A DNA stretch of 64,000 bases, taken from positions 2,782,501 to 2,846,500 of the forward strand of contig NZ_CP097267.1 of assembly GCF_028473605.1 (NCBI RefSeq), written 5' to 3'. Under the pieces are notes generated by a model. It searched no databases and was not told where the DNA came from. It worked only from the letters and a program-made list of their open reading frames with translations. The translations under genes were made by a program, and so were the position numbers. Source of the stretch: Acidovorax sp. NCPPB 3576 (GTDB lineage: Bacteria > Pseudomonadota > Gammaproteobacteria > Burkholderiales > Burkholderiaceae_C). Positions 17,133-26,500 of the stretch are shown here, one piece after another. Each line of letters starts with the position of its first letter. The stretch's first letter is position 1.

Positions 17133-17172
17133 TTTAACTTTAAAACAATAATTTTATTGCTTTAAAGTTAAA
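17133..17172. promoter_or_regulatory. 40-bp AT-rich palindrome upstream of the Rhs operon
   Basis: Arms of 18 bp (TTTAACTTTAAAACAATA and TATTGCTTTAAAGTTAAA) with one mismatch around a 4-bp centre. It lies about 260 bp upstream of the Rhs start codon, at the right edge of the island. It could be an operator, a transcription stop or a recombination site; nothing in the sequence decides this. Confidence 0.5.
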
Positions 17173-17187
17173 TCAACCACGAAGTGG

Positions 17188-17359
17188 CCGGCAGACGTTT
17201 GACGAACGCGTGCTGATCCCGGTCGCCGCAGGTATCGGCAGCGCTTTATGGATAGTCCAGCATGCGCCCGAAGCGAACGTGCGGCTTGCCGAAGGCGGGA
17301 AACGCCGCATGGGTTCTGCCTGCAACCCAGCGGTGTTTTGGCTTTCGGCAGTGGTGTGA
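17188..17359 (+). pseudogene. Right-boundary sequence related to the 31-codon ORF at 3535
   Basis: Open plus-strand frame without a clear start, containing TFDERVLIPVAAGI, then SALWIVQHAPEANVRLAEGG, and ending at TGA 17357-17359. It aligns with the peptide of 3535-3630 (SALWMFSLGLEANAQLAKQG). Unrecognised family. It may be the 3' remnant of a gene duplicated or broken when the Rhs island formed. Confidence 0.35.
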
Positions 17360-17365
17360 TTCCCT

Positions 17366-18277
17366 TTATTGCCCGTTCACCAGCAGGCGTGTCGCCTCCG
17401 ATGTCTTGACGCCGCTGGCATTGGCCGTGCGCACGACCAATCCCTTGTACCGGCCCGACGCGACCAGCCAGGCGTAGCTGACGTTGGCGACGGTGGCGCC
17501 GCCAGTCACTTCGACCTTGATCTTGCAGGCGGGGAACGTTCCGGCCAGCACGCTGACCGACTCTGCCGAGTAGGTGGTGATGCTGGTCTGTGCCAGCGCA
17601 GGCTGCGTGGTCCCGCCGCTTTCGGTCGTGGTGGAGTAGCTGGCCGCATAGGCCGTGCCCAGGGCCGGGTTCAGCGGCGCGCCGGTATAGGCATAAGGCG
17701 TGAAATAGCTGCTGGCCGTGGTGGTGGTGCCCTGAAAGAGATTGGAAACGGTCAAACCATAGGTCTGCCGCACATCACCGACGACGCTCGAATAATTGTT
17801 TTCGGTCGTCGTCATGACGCTGCCGCCGAAACTGCCATTCACGGCCGCATTGCTGTAAGTGGTGGTATTGACCTGGTTCACCAGGAACAGGCCGGTCTTG
17901 TCGCGAAAGCTCGCGCCATTCGACGTGGCGAATCTGCGTTGCTGGGTGGAAATGACCGTGGTGCCGTCGGTGTAATAAACGTTTCCGTCGATCTGGGCGG
18001 TATTGCCCGCCACCGTGAGGACGTTGCCGTCCTCACCGCAATCGCTGGCCACGGTCGAAGGCGCAGGGGTGGGCGTCGCAGGGGCCGTATCGCCGGGAGC
18101 GGGTGTTGTGGGAGTGGCACCCCCTGGGGTTCCGGCGATGCTGCTATCGCCGCCGCCCCCGCCGCCACATGCGGATAACACGCAAAGGGCGATGGCGCTG
18201 AGTACCGTGGTGGTGGTTTTGGAGGGTTTGAAGTGGCCAGCGTTGTTGGAACGATTTTTAATGCCGGAACGATTCAT
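17366..18277 (-). CDS. Hypothetical lipoprotein
   Basis: 303 residues from ATG at 18277. The N-terminal signal (TTTVLSAIALCVLSAC) ends in a lipobox LSAC followed by a run of glycines and a Pro/Thr-rich linker (about residues 50-75), typical of an outer-membrane-tethered or periplasmic lipoprotein. The mature domain is rich in Thr, Ser and Tyr and shows beta-strand-like alternation, with two cysteines (SDCGEDGN and FPACKIKVE). No enzyme motif or named family recognised. It is transcribed alone, on the strand opposite to the Crp-like regulator downstream. Confidence 0.75.
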   Translation of the reverse strand: MNRSGIKNRSNNAGHFKPSKTTTTVLSAIALCVLSACGGGGGGDSSIAGTPGGATPTTPAPGDTAPATPTPAPSTVASDCGEDGNVLTVAGNTAQIDGNVYYTDGTTVISTQQRRFATSNGASFRDKTGLFLVNQVNTTTYSNAAVNGSFGGSVMTTTENNYSSVVGDVRQTYGLTVSNLFQGTTTTASSYFTPYAYTGAPLNPALGTAYAASYSTTTESGGTTQPALAQTSITTYSAESVSVLAGTFPACKIKVEVTGGATVANVSYAWLVASGRYKGLVVRTANASGVKTSEATRLLVNGQ

Positions 18278-18545
18278 GGTGAACACAATGGTTTGAAAGG
18301 GCCCGTAGCCTATGCGAGGCGCAGATATTTTTTAAATCAATTTCAACCGGTTACATCTGCGTGCCAACAAACGACTCAAACCAGCGCCGCGTTGAAATCG
18401 ACTGGCTATTTTTTGACAAATGCTTTAGCGAATGGCAGTTGCCTTCTTTATGGGCATGGAGTGATCCCAGCCAAGAAAGACCCAGCGATTGAATCGGCCT
18501 TCGCTTGAATGGCCAGCCGGCCCCAATGCCCCCAAGGGGGCGTTA

Positions 18546-19076
18546 TCAAGCAGCCCTGCCTTGCCCACGCGGGTGCGGGCGCACCGGCCCGGAACGCGCC
18601 TCGATGGTCGCCTGCACCTCACGGCGCAGCCCCATCGCAAACCCCAGTTCGGCCGCCACGAACAGCGGCCCGACGATCAGGCCTGCCAAGTCGTCCACGA
18701 ACGCCGGCTTGCGGCCTTCGTAGTAGTGGCCCACGAACTGGATCACCCAGCCCACCAAGAACAGCCCGAGCCCCGCGCCCAGCCACAGCGCCGTGGATTG
18801 CCCAGCCAGCCATTGGCCCACGGCCAGCATGGCGGCGAGCACCAGCGCCATCGCCACGCCGTAGCGCGCATCGAGCAGGAAATAGAAGACGCACACGGCC
18901 AGCGCCGCCAGCAGCGCGAGCGACACCGGCAGGCCGCCCAGCAGCCACGTGGGGCGCGACAGCAGCACCGTCACGGCCAGCATGATCATGGGCACGCCGA
19001 CGAAATGGGTCTGGATATTGCGCGGATCGCGGTGGTAGTCGGCGTAGCCCGACAGGTGGTCGATCAGGGTTTTCAT
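18546..19076 (-). CDS. Mpo1-like (DUF962) membrane protein
   Basis: 176 residues. The N-terminus MKTLIDHLSGYADYHRDPRN, followed by QTHFVGVPMIMLA, is the hallmark of the DUF962/Mpo1 family. The histidines in this segment are the presumed iron ligands of the yeast homologue, an Fe(II) dioxygenase that shortens 2-hydroxy fatty acids. Four to five hydrophobic segments follow (about 25-45, 50-70, 75-90, 95-115, 130-150), so it is an inner-membrane protein. The ATG at 19076 is preferred over the long upstream open frame, which is a shadow of other genes. Divergent from the Crp/Fnr regulator. The bacterial substrate is not known to me. Confidence 0.85.
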   Translation of the reverse strand: MKTLIDHLSGYADYHRDPRNIQTHFVGVPMIMLAVTVLLSRPTWLLGGLPVSLALLAALAVCVFYFLLDARYGVAMALVLAAMLAVGQWLAGQSTALWLGAGLGLFLVGWVIQFVGHYYEGRKPAFVDDLAGLIVGPLFVAAELGFAMGLRREVQATIEARSGPVRPHPRGQGRAA

Positions 19077-19250
19077 AGGGTGTCTCCGGGGTCTGTGCAT
19101 CAGCGCTGCGCGGAATAATCGCGCCAGTGCAGCCAGGGTGTCTGTCGGCCAGCCGACACAACGGCCACCATGGCCTGGGCGCGTGCGGCACCGGCCGGCA
19201 CGTGTTTCCCGAGACCGGCCTGCGCCGCCTCTGCCTCCCCTATCTTCTGC

Positions 19251-19958
19251 ATGACCTCGCCTGCCGATCACCTGCCCACGCTGCGCTCTGGCCGCTGGTT
19301 CGCCGCGCTGCCGCCCGGCCTGGCGCAGGCGCTGATCGACATGGCGGAAACCCGCTCGCTGGCTACCGGTGAGGCGCTGTTCCTGCGCGGCAACGCGCCC
19401 TGCGGGCTCTACGCCGTGGTGCGTGGCGCCATCGACATCTCGGGCGTGGGCGGCCAGAGCGACAAGGCGCGCGCCTCGCTGCTCACGCGGCTGGAGGTGC
19501 CGGCCTGGTTCGGCGAGATCGCGCTGTTCGACGGCTCGGTGCGCACGCACGACGCGCATGCCGCCACCCCGGGCACCTTGCTGCTGCATGTGCCCCAGGA
19601 GCCGCTGCTGGCGCACCTGGCGCGGCACCCGCAGCACTGGCATGCGCTCGCCCTGCTGCTGACCGACAAGCTGCGCACCGCGCTGGTCGCCCTGGAAGAG
19701 ATGGCCCTGCTGCCCGCGCCGCAACGGGTGGCGTGGCGGCTGGCGCTGATGGCCGAAGGCTACGGCCAGTGGACGGACGGGGCCCGGTCGCGGCGCGTGA
19801 TCGCGCTGTCGCAGGAAGAACTGTCGCTGATGCTCGCGCTCTCGCGCCAGACCATCAACCAGATCCTGCAGGATTTGCAGGCGCGCGGCCTGCTGCAGGT
19901 GCACCGCGGAGAGATCGAGGTGTGCGACCTGCCGGCGCTGCGGGCAGCGGGCGGCTGA
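19251..19958 (+). CDS. Crp/Fnr-family transcriptional regulator
   Basis: 235 residues from ATG at 19251. The N-terminal cyclic-nucleotide-binding fold (about 15-130) contains LATGEALFLRGNAPCGLYAV and WFGEIALFDGSVRTHDA. The C-terminal winged helix (about 160-230) contains LSQEELSLMLALSRQTINQI and LQARGLLQVHRGEIEV. No FNR-type cysteine cluster is seen, so oxygen sensing by an iron-sulfur centre is unlikely; the ligand is unknown. Divergent from the Mpo1-like gene, separated by about 175 bp, and 121 bp upstream of an aldehyde dehydrogenase on the same strand. Either neighbour could be a target. Confidence 0.88.
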   Translation: MTSPADHLPTLRSGRWFAALPPGLAQALIDMAETRSLATGEALFLRGNAPCGLYAVVRGAIDISGVGGQSDKARASLLTRLEVPAWFGEIALFDGSVRTHDAHAATPGTLLLHVPQEPLLAHLARHPQHWHALALLLTDKLRTALVALEEMALLPAPQRVAWRLALMAEGYGQWTDGARSRRVIALSQEELSLMLALSRQTINQILQDLQARGLLQVHRGEIEVCDLPALRAAGG

Positions 19959-20079
19959 GCGCAGGCCCGTCGATCTGCCCGTCAAACGGCTGACCCGATG
20001 CGATCTGGCCTGACTGGCCTGGCTGGGGGCGGCCTGCTCCCCAAGCGCCGTGCAGGCCCTGCGGGCGCACAATCCGCCC

Positions 20080-21513
20080 ATGCAGCTCCACTACATCGCC
20101 AACGCGCCCGTGGCCTCGTCCTCCGGCCGCACCATCGCCGTGATCGACCCCTCCGACGGCCAGCCCTTCGACGAGATCCAGCGCGGCACCGAGGAGGACA
20201 TCGACGCAGCGGTCCACGCAGCGCGCCAGTGCCACGAGGCCGTGTGGCGCAAGCTGGCGCCGGTCGAGCGGGGCCGCCTGCTGATGCGCCTTTCGGTGCT
20301 GGTGTCCGAGCATGCCGAGGAACTGGCCGCCATCGAGCAGCGCGACTGTGGCAAGCCCACCCGGCAGGCCCGGGCCGATGCGCAGGCGCTGGCGCGCTAC
20401 TTCGAGTTCTATGCCGGCGCCTGCGACAAGCTGCACGGCGAGACCCTGCCCTACCTGGACGGCTACAGCGTGCTCACCTGGCGCGAGCCGCACGGCGTGA
20501 CCGGGCACATCGTGCCGTGGAACTACCCGATGCAGATCTTCGGGCGCTGCGTGGGCGGCGCGCTGGCGGCGGGCAACGTGTGCGTGGTCAAGCCGGCCGA
20601 GGACGCCTGCCTGTCGCTGCTGCGCGTGGCGCAACTGGCCACGCAGGCGGGCTTTCCGGCGGGGGCCATCAACATCGTCACCGGCTACGGCCATGAGGCG
20701 GGCGACGCGCTGGCCCGCCACCCGGGCATCGACCACATCAGCTTCACCGGCAGCCCGCGCATCGGCACGCTGATCCAGCAGGCGGCGGCGGAGCGGCACT
20801 GCCCCGTCACGCTGGAGCTGGGCGGCAAGAGCCCGCAGGTGATCTTCGCCGACGCCGACCTGGATGCGGCGGTGCCGGTGGTCATCAACGCCATCGTGCA
20901 GAATGCCGGGCAGACCTGCTCGGCCGGCTCGCGCGTGCTGATCGATTCGCTCATCTACGAGCCGCTGCTGGAGCGCCTGGGCCGCGCCTTCGAGGCCCTG
21001 CGCGTGGGCCCCGCAGCGATGGACCTGGACGTGGGCCCGCTCATCCGCCAGAGCCAGCAGCAGCGCGTGTGGGACTTCCTCTCCGATGCCCAGGTGGCGG
21101 GCATTCCGCTGGTGGCGCAGGGCACGGTGGTGGACGAGGCGCCCGAGACGGGCTTCTACCAGGCCCCCACGCTGCTGCGCGACGTGCCGGTGGACCACCG
21201 CCTGGCGCAGGAAGAAGTGTTCGGCCCCGTGCTCTCGGCCATGGCCTTCGAGGACGAGGACCACGCGGTGGAGCTGGCCAACGCCACGCGCTTCGGCTTG
21301 GTGGCGGGCGTGTGGACGCGCGACGGCGCCCGCCAGTTCCGCATGGCGCGGCGCATCGCCAGCGGCCAGGTCTTCATCAACAACTACGGCGCGGGCGGCG
21401 GGGTGGAACTGCCCTTCGGCGGCGTGAAGTCGAGCGGCCACGGGCGCGAAAAAGGCTTCGAGGCGCTGTACGGCTTCACCACCCTCAAGACGGTGGCCAT
21501 CCGCCACGGGTAG
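20080..21513 (+). CDS. Aldehyde dehydrogenase family protein
   Basis: 477 residues, NAD(P)-dependent oxidation of an aldehyde to the acid. The catalytic Glu is in VTLELGGKSPQVIF and the catalytic Cys in QNAGQTCSAGSRVL. The cofactor-binding IVPWNYPMQIFGR, FTGSPRIG and the C-terminal PFGGVKSSGHGREKG are all conserved, so the enzyme should be active. It resembles betaine-aldehyde or gamma-aminobutyraldehyde dehydrogenases, but the substrate cannot be fixed from sequence. ATG at 20080 is preferred; an in-frame ATG at 20050 would add ten residues. It lies behind a Crp-type regulator and is followed by a dispersed repeat at 21515. Confidence 0.92.
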   Translation: MQLHYIANAPVASSSGRTIAVIDPSDGQPFDEIQRGTEEDIDAAVHAARQCHEAVWRKLAPVERGRLLMRLSVLVSEHAEELAAIEQRDCGKPTRQARADAQALARYFEFYAGACDKLHGETLPYLDGYSVLTWREPHGVTGHIVPWNYPMQIFGRCVGGALAAGNVCVVKPAEDACLSLLRVAQLATQAGFPAGAINIVTGYGHEAGDALARHPGIDHISFTGSPRIGTLIQQAAAERHCPVTLELGGKSPQVIFADADLDAAVPVVINAIVQNAGQTCSAGSRVLIDSLIYEPLLERLGRAFEALRVGPAAMDLDVGPLIRQSQQQRVWDFLSDAQVAGIPLVAQGTVVDEAPETGFYQAPTLLRDVPVDHRLAQEEVFGPVLSAMAFEDEDHAVELANATRFGLVAGVWTRDGARQFRMARRIASGQVFINNYGAGGGVELPFGGVKSSGHGREKGFEALYGFTTLKTVAIRHG

Positions 21514-21514
21514 C

Positions 21515-21575
21515 GATTGCTACCAAATCAATAGCACCATGCCCTAGTGAATATTGCGCTGGAGGCCTTTTTTTC
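21515..21575 (+). repeat. Dispersed repeat family, copy 1
   Basis: Between the convergent aldehyde dehydrogenase and ZIP genes. It contains TGCCCTAGTGAATATTGCGC and then TGGAGGCC, with ATTGCTACCAAATCAATAGC upstream. It aligns with the copy inside moeA (32158-32230, reverse orientation) and the copy inside addA (46733-46800, reverse). Intergenic copies with paired AT-rich and GC-rich parts are reminiscent of small non-autonomous palindromic elements. Confidence 0.8.
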
Positions 21576-21590
21576 TTCAAGGCCCCTGGC

Positions 21591-22490
21591 TCAGCCCAGC
21601 GCGGTGTCCAGGATCATCATGATCACGAAGCCGATCATCAGCCCACCCGTGGCCCAGGCTTCGTGGCCCTTGCGGTGCGACTCGGGAATGATCTCGTGGC
21701 TGATGACGAACAGCATCGCCCCGGCCGCAAACCCCAGGCCCCACGGCAGCAGGTGGGCGGAAAAGCCGATGACCGTGGCGCCCAGCACCGCGCCCAGCGG
21801 CTCGACCAGGCCCGAGGCCATGCCCAGCGCCACGGCCAGCCAGCGCTTGTAGCCGGCGGCCAGCAGGGCCACGGCCACCACCAGGCCCTCGGGCACGTCC
21901 TGGATGGCGATGCCGGCCGTGAGCGTGCCGGCGCGCAGCGCATCGGCGCCGCCGTAAGCCACGCCGATGGCCAAGCCCTCGGGCAGGTTGTGCAGCGCGA
22001 TCGCGAAGACGAAGAGCCAGGTGCGCCGCAGCGTGCGCGGCGACGGGCCGCCCTCCACGCCCTTGATGAAATGCTCGTGCGGCAGCAGCCGCTCCATCAC
22101 CAGCAGCGCCAGCCCGCCCAGCAGGATGGACGTGCCGATGATGCCGCCCGCCCCCCACGCCCCCGCGCCCGCCGACTGGGCCGCGGCAATGCCGGGAATG
22201 ATGAGCGAGAAAGAGCAGGCCGCCAGCATCACGCCGGCGCCGAAGCCGAACAGCGTGTCCTGCACCCGCTCGGACAGCCGCTGCGAGAACACCACCGGCA
22301 GCGTGCCCAGCGCGGTCGCCAGGGCCGCCACCAGCCCGCCGTGCCAGGCCTGCTCCACACGCGGGTTGGCCGCCAGGAATTGGAAGAACTGCTGGCCCAG
22401 CACCAGCACGCCCGCCAGCACGATGGCCGCGCCCAGCCATTTGCGCATGCGCCAGCCGGTGCGCCCGGTGAGTGTGTCGTCAGCGTTCAT
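21591..22490 (-). CDS. ZIP-family metal transporter
   Basis: 299 residues from ATG at 22490, with eight hydrophobic segments. The motifs FAIALHNLPEGLAIGVAYGG (segment IV) and AIQDVPEGLVVAVALLAAGY (segment V) are the metal-binding signatures of GufA/ZupT-type ZIP proteins; a conserved ISHEIIPESHRKGHE follows. It should import divalent metals such as zinc, iron or manganese across the inner membrane. It is in the same orientation as sodA, whose stop codon lies 86 bp upstream. An import system next to a metal-dependent dismutase is suggestive, but joint transcription is not shown. Confidence 0.92.
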   Translation of the reverse strand: MNADDTLTGRTGWRMRKWLGAAIVLAGVLVLGQQFFQFLAANPRVEQAWHGGLVAALATALGTLPVVFSQRLSERVQDTLFGFGAGVMLAACSFSLIIPGIAAAQSAGAGAWGAGGIIGTSILLGGLALLVMERLLPHEHFIKGVEGGPSPRTLRRTWLFVFAIALHNLPEGLAIGVAYGGADALRAGTLTAGIAIQDVPEGLVVAVALLAAGYKRWLAVALGMASGLVEPLGAVLGATVIGFSAHLLPWGLGFAAGAMLFVISHEIIPESHRKGHEAWATGGLMIGFVIMMILDTALG

Positions 22491-22576
22491 GTGCAGGGCC
22501 CGGTTGGATGGGAAGGTGGTCAGGAAAAACGGGGGGTGCCGTCCGATCGAAGAATCGCTGCGGCCGCCCCCCGGCG

Positions 22577-23209
22577 TCAACCGCGCGCCTTCGCGTAGCG
22601 GCGGGCCACTTCGGCCCAGTTCACAACGTTATAGAACGCCGCGATGTATTCCGGGCGGCGGTTTTGGTACTTCAGGTAGTAGGCGTGCTCCCACACGTCC
22701 AGGCCCAGGATGGGCGTGTTGCCCGACAGGAGGCCGGCCATGAGCGGGCTGTCCTGGTTGCCGCTGCTCTCCACCGCCAACTGGCCGGCGGGCGTGACGG
22801 ACAGCCAGGCCCAGCCGCTGCCGAAGCGGGTGAGCGCGGCCTTGGTGAAGGCTTCCTTGAACGCATCGAACCCGCCCAGCTCCGCATCGATGGCCTGCGC
22901 CAGCGCGCCGGAGGGCTGCCCCCCGCCGCCCTGGCCCGCCGGCGCCATCACGGTCCAGAACAGGCTGTGGTTGGCATGCCCGCCGCCGTTGTTGCGCACC
23001 GGTGCCTGCAGCTTCTCGGGCAGCGTCTGCACCTGGGCCACCAGCGCCTCGATCGGCAGTTCGGCCTGCGGCGTGCCTTCCAGCGCGGCGTTCAGGTTGT
23101 TGACGTAGGTCTGGTGGTGCTTGGTGTGGTGGATTTCCATGGTCTGCGCATCGATGTGGGGTTCGAGCGCGTCATAGGCGTAAGGCAGAGCGGGAAGCGT
23201 ATGGGGCAT
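22577..23209 (-). CDS. sodA: Superoxide dismutase, Mn/Fe type
   Basis: 210 residues; converts superoxide to oxygen and hydrogen peroxide. Metal ligands are the His in [15 protein letters not shown], the His in [11 protein letters not shown] and the Asp and His in [20 protein letters not shown]. The [11 protein letters not shown] segment and the [11 protein letters not shown] ending fit the manganese-using branch better than the iron branch. ATG at 23209. A Fur-like box lies about 107 bp upstream (23316-23334), suggesting induction under iron limitation, the usual logic of swapping to a Mn enzyme. The peroxide-linked gene pair 23576-27974 is divergent from it. Confidence 0.93.
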   Translation of the reverse strand: MPHTLPALPYAYDALEPHIDAQTMEIHHTKHHQTYVNNLNAALEGTPQAELPIEALVAQVQTLPEKLQAPVRNNGGGHANHSLFWTVMAPAGQGGGGQPSGALAQAIDAELGGFDAFKEAFTKAALTRFGSGWAWLSVTPAGQLAVESSGNQDSPLMAGLLSGNTPILGLDVWEHAYYLKYQNRRPEYIAAFYNVVNWAEVARRYAKARG

Positions 23210-23315
23210 GGTTTTCACTTTCAAACAAGGGAACGGAAAGGAGGCCGGGCGCAGCTTGGAGTGGCTCCGTCGCGGTGGCACCGCACCGAGGCCGGGCCGA
23301 ACGCATTCACTTTGG

Positions 23316-23334
23316 AAATGATAATTATTTTCAT
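23316..23334. promoter_or_regulatory. Fur-like box between sodA and the catalase/LodA gene
   Basis: AATGATAATTATTTTCATT is close to the 19-bp Fur consensus (GATAATGATAATCATTATC) and nearly palindromic. It lies in the divergent region, about 107 bp from the sodA start and about 240 bp from the start at 23576, so sodA is the more likely target. Confidence 0.7.
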
Positions 23335-23575
23335 TCACCACAATTCCCACGCGGTTTTGCGGGGCGTCGCCGGTGCCCATTCAGGGCCGGCAAATGCAGC
23401 GTGACAAGGGTCCCGCCCTTGTGGGTTCGCTTGTTCCACCCCGTGGAAACCCTGAATAAACCCCGTCCGATTCCCCCGCAGAATGCTTCGTCCCAAAGTG
23501 AACGGCATTCGCGCCCGCTTCTGGGAGGGAGCGTTCCATCGTCCACGACGATTCATAAAACAAAGGAGGGTTGCG

Positions 23576-26500
23576 ATGAAAAGCACGTCAGTTCCACCCG
23601 CGCAGTCGGCCACCACCGGCACCCCCATCACCCTGCCTCCGACCCTGCCAGCCAGCCCCTGCTGCTGCGACAGCGATCCGGTGGCCGGACTCAAGCAGCT
23701 GTTCGTGGACTATTTCCAGGGCAAGGGCATGGCGGCGGGGCGCGACCCGGCCACGCGGCCCGTGTTCCTGCGCCTGCATGGCGTGGCGCACGGCCAGTTC
23801 ACCATCGATCCGAACCTGCAGCCCGAACTGCGGGTCGGCGTGTTCGGGCAGGCGCCGCAGTACCCGGTGTGGGTGCGCTTCTCGGCCGACGTGCAGCCCG
23901 GAAAGCCCGACCTCAAGGGCACGACGGGCATTTCGATCAAGCTCTTCGGCGTGCAGGGCCGCAAGCTGCTGGAGCCCGACCAGGACGCCACCACGCAAGA
24001 CTTCATCCTTCAGAACCACGACGTGTTCTTCACCGACACCGCGCGGGACATGTGCGAATTCACCTGCGAATCGCTGCATGGCCGGGGCGATGCCTATCTG
24101 AAGGCGCACCCCGTCACCGCGCAGATCCTGGATGACATGGAAAAAACGGTGGACTCCGTGCTGGCCACCGACTACTGGAGCGTGCTGCCGTCCTGCTTCG
24201 GCCAGGGCCGCTTCGTCAAATACAAGATCGAGCCGCTGGACGTGCCGCCGGCCGACGCGGCGCCGGACTTCGACGACCCGTTCTACCTGCGCGCCGACCT
24301 GCACGCCCGCCTGCGCAAGGGCCCGGCGCGCTTTCGCTTCCTGGTGCAGTTCCAGACCAACGACCACGACATGCCGCTCGACGCCGCCACGGTGCGCTGG
24401 AGCGAGCAGGCCAGCGTGCCGATCGAAGTCGGCATCCTGGAGTTGCCCCGGCAGGACCTGGACGCCCGGGGCCAGTCGGGCTACGGCGAAAACCTGGCCT
24501 ACAACCCCTGGCATTGCCTGCCCGAGCACATGCCCATGGGCAGCATCGCCGAAGCGCGCAAGGCCGTGTACCGGGCCTCGTCCGAAAACCGCCGCAACGT
24601 GAACGGTGTGCCGCTGGGCGAGCCCGTGGTGCCGCGCCCGGCGCAGTACGCGCCCGGTGTGGACTACCCCGCCGCGAAGGACACGCGCATCGTGCGCGCC
24701 GCCATCCACCCGGCCATCGGCATCGCCCGGGTCGGCAACAGCGCGGCAGATTTCTATCTCGGCCCGCAGGTGGTGAACCCGCCGCCCCAGCCCCAGGGCT
24801 TTTACCGCGACGCCACCGGCGCGCTCAAGCGCGAGGCGGCGCAGTTCCGCATCTACGGCTACAACGCCGCGGGCGACGTGGTGCGCGAGCTGACCTCGGA
24901 TTCGGCCGACATCGAATGGTCCGTGCACGTCGCCAACAGCAAGGCGGCCTGGTATCAGTGGCAGATCGCCCTCGATATTCCGGAAGCAGCCAAAACCCAG
25001 CTGCCGCTGCGCAACGCCAAGAACACCGCGCGTGACACGCTGGTCATCGACGCCGGCGTGCAGCGCATCACGGGCCGCAACGCGGCGCCGGTGCCCTGCA
25101 CCGGGCAGTTCACTGGCGTGCCGGTGAAGATCGGCGAGCTGCAGACCGACGCCAGCGGCCGGCTGGTCTTCCTGCCCGGCCATGGCGTCTCGGCCTCGCC
25201 CACGGGCAGCCCGATCTTCATTCCCACCGATGGCGATTCGTTCATCAATGCCGACGGCTGGTACGACGACACCTGCGACGGGCCGGTCTCGGCCACGGTG
25301 CGCATCGAGGGCCAGGAGATTCCTGTGGAATCCGCCTGGGTGGTGACCGCACCGCCCAACTACGCCCCGCAGGTCAAGACCCAGCGCACGCTGTACGATC
25401 TGCTGCAGGACCTCTACGTGCAGGCCGGCTGGCTGCCCCCGCCGGCCACGATCTCCTTCGCCGACGACGTGTACCCCATCCTGCAGCGCCTGTCGGGCCT
25501 GCAATGGGTGAACCAGGGCTTCGCCACCCTGTTCGGCCACCAGGGGCAGTACGACTTCGAGAACCCCGCGCTGATCGAGCGGCTCTCCGCCCTGCCCCCC
25601 GCGGGCGGCTACGACCCCAACGCCGAACTGCGCCGGCAGGTGTTCAACAGCTTCCGGCCCCCCAGCCCACCGGACGGCAACCAGATGCCCTGGCCCTGGC
25701 TGTACGGCGATGCGATGACCGTGCCCGCAGGCCAGAGCCCGCGCCAGAACGCCAGCATCAGCCAGACACAGAGCGATGTGCTGGCGCGCTGGGTGCAGGG
25801 CGACTTCGTCTCCGACTGGGATGCCGGGCGCCAGCTGCCGGCCAGCATCGACGCGGTGCCGCTGGCGCAGCAGCCCGCCACGCTAGACCAGGCGGCGCTG
25901 GAGTTCTGCCTGGCCGACGCCTTCCACCCCGGCTGCGAAATGACCTGGCCCATGCGCCACGTGACGCTGTACAGCCGCCCGTTCCGCATCCGCCAGCGCC
26001 CGGCGGGCACGGCCGAGCCCAGCTACGGCCCCACGCTCGACCAGGCCACCGCCCTGTCGGCCCAGGGGCCGCTCTACGCCCAGGGGCCCGGCGACATCAA
26101 CCGCTGGATGGGCCTGCCCTGGCAGGCCGACACGGCCTACTGCCGCGCGGGGTACGACACCGCCTACGACCCGTTCGCGCCCACCTTCTGGCCCGCCCGC
26201 GTGCCCAACCACGTGCTGACGGCCGAGGACTACGCCATCGTCGTGGACCCGAAGCAGCCCATGGCGCGGCGCATCGAAGCCTTCTCCAACCGCACCAGCT
26301 GGAACAAGCCGCTGCACGGCACCACGGCCGGACAGATGGAGGAGATGGTGCGCATCTTCGGATCGATGGGCCTGGTGGAGGTGCGCCCCGGCGTGCCGGA
26401 TGATCCGGCCTTCCCGGCGCAGATGATGGTGGCCTCGTACGGCCCCGATGTCGCGCCCGCCGATGCCGCCAGCCTCACCGAAGCCGCGCTGGCCGCGCAG

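Noticed and set aside
23588..25540. 650-codon minus-strand ORF opposite the catalase/LodA gene
   Set aside because: Antisense frame with low-complexity composition; the plus-strand protein has clear motifs over its whole length.
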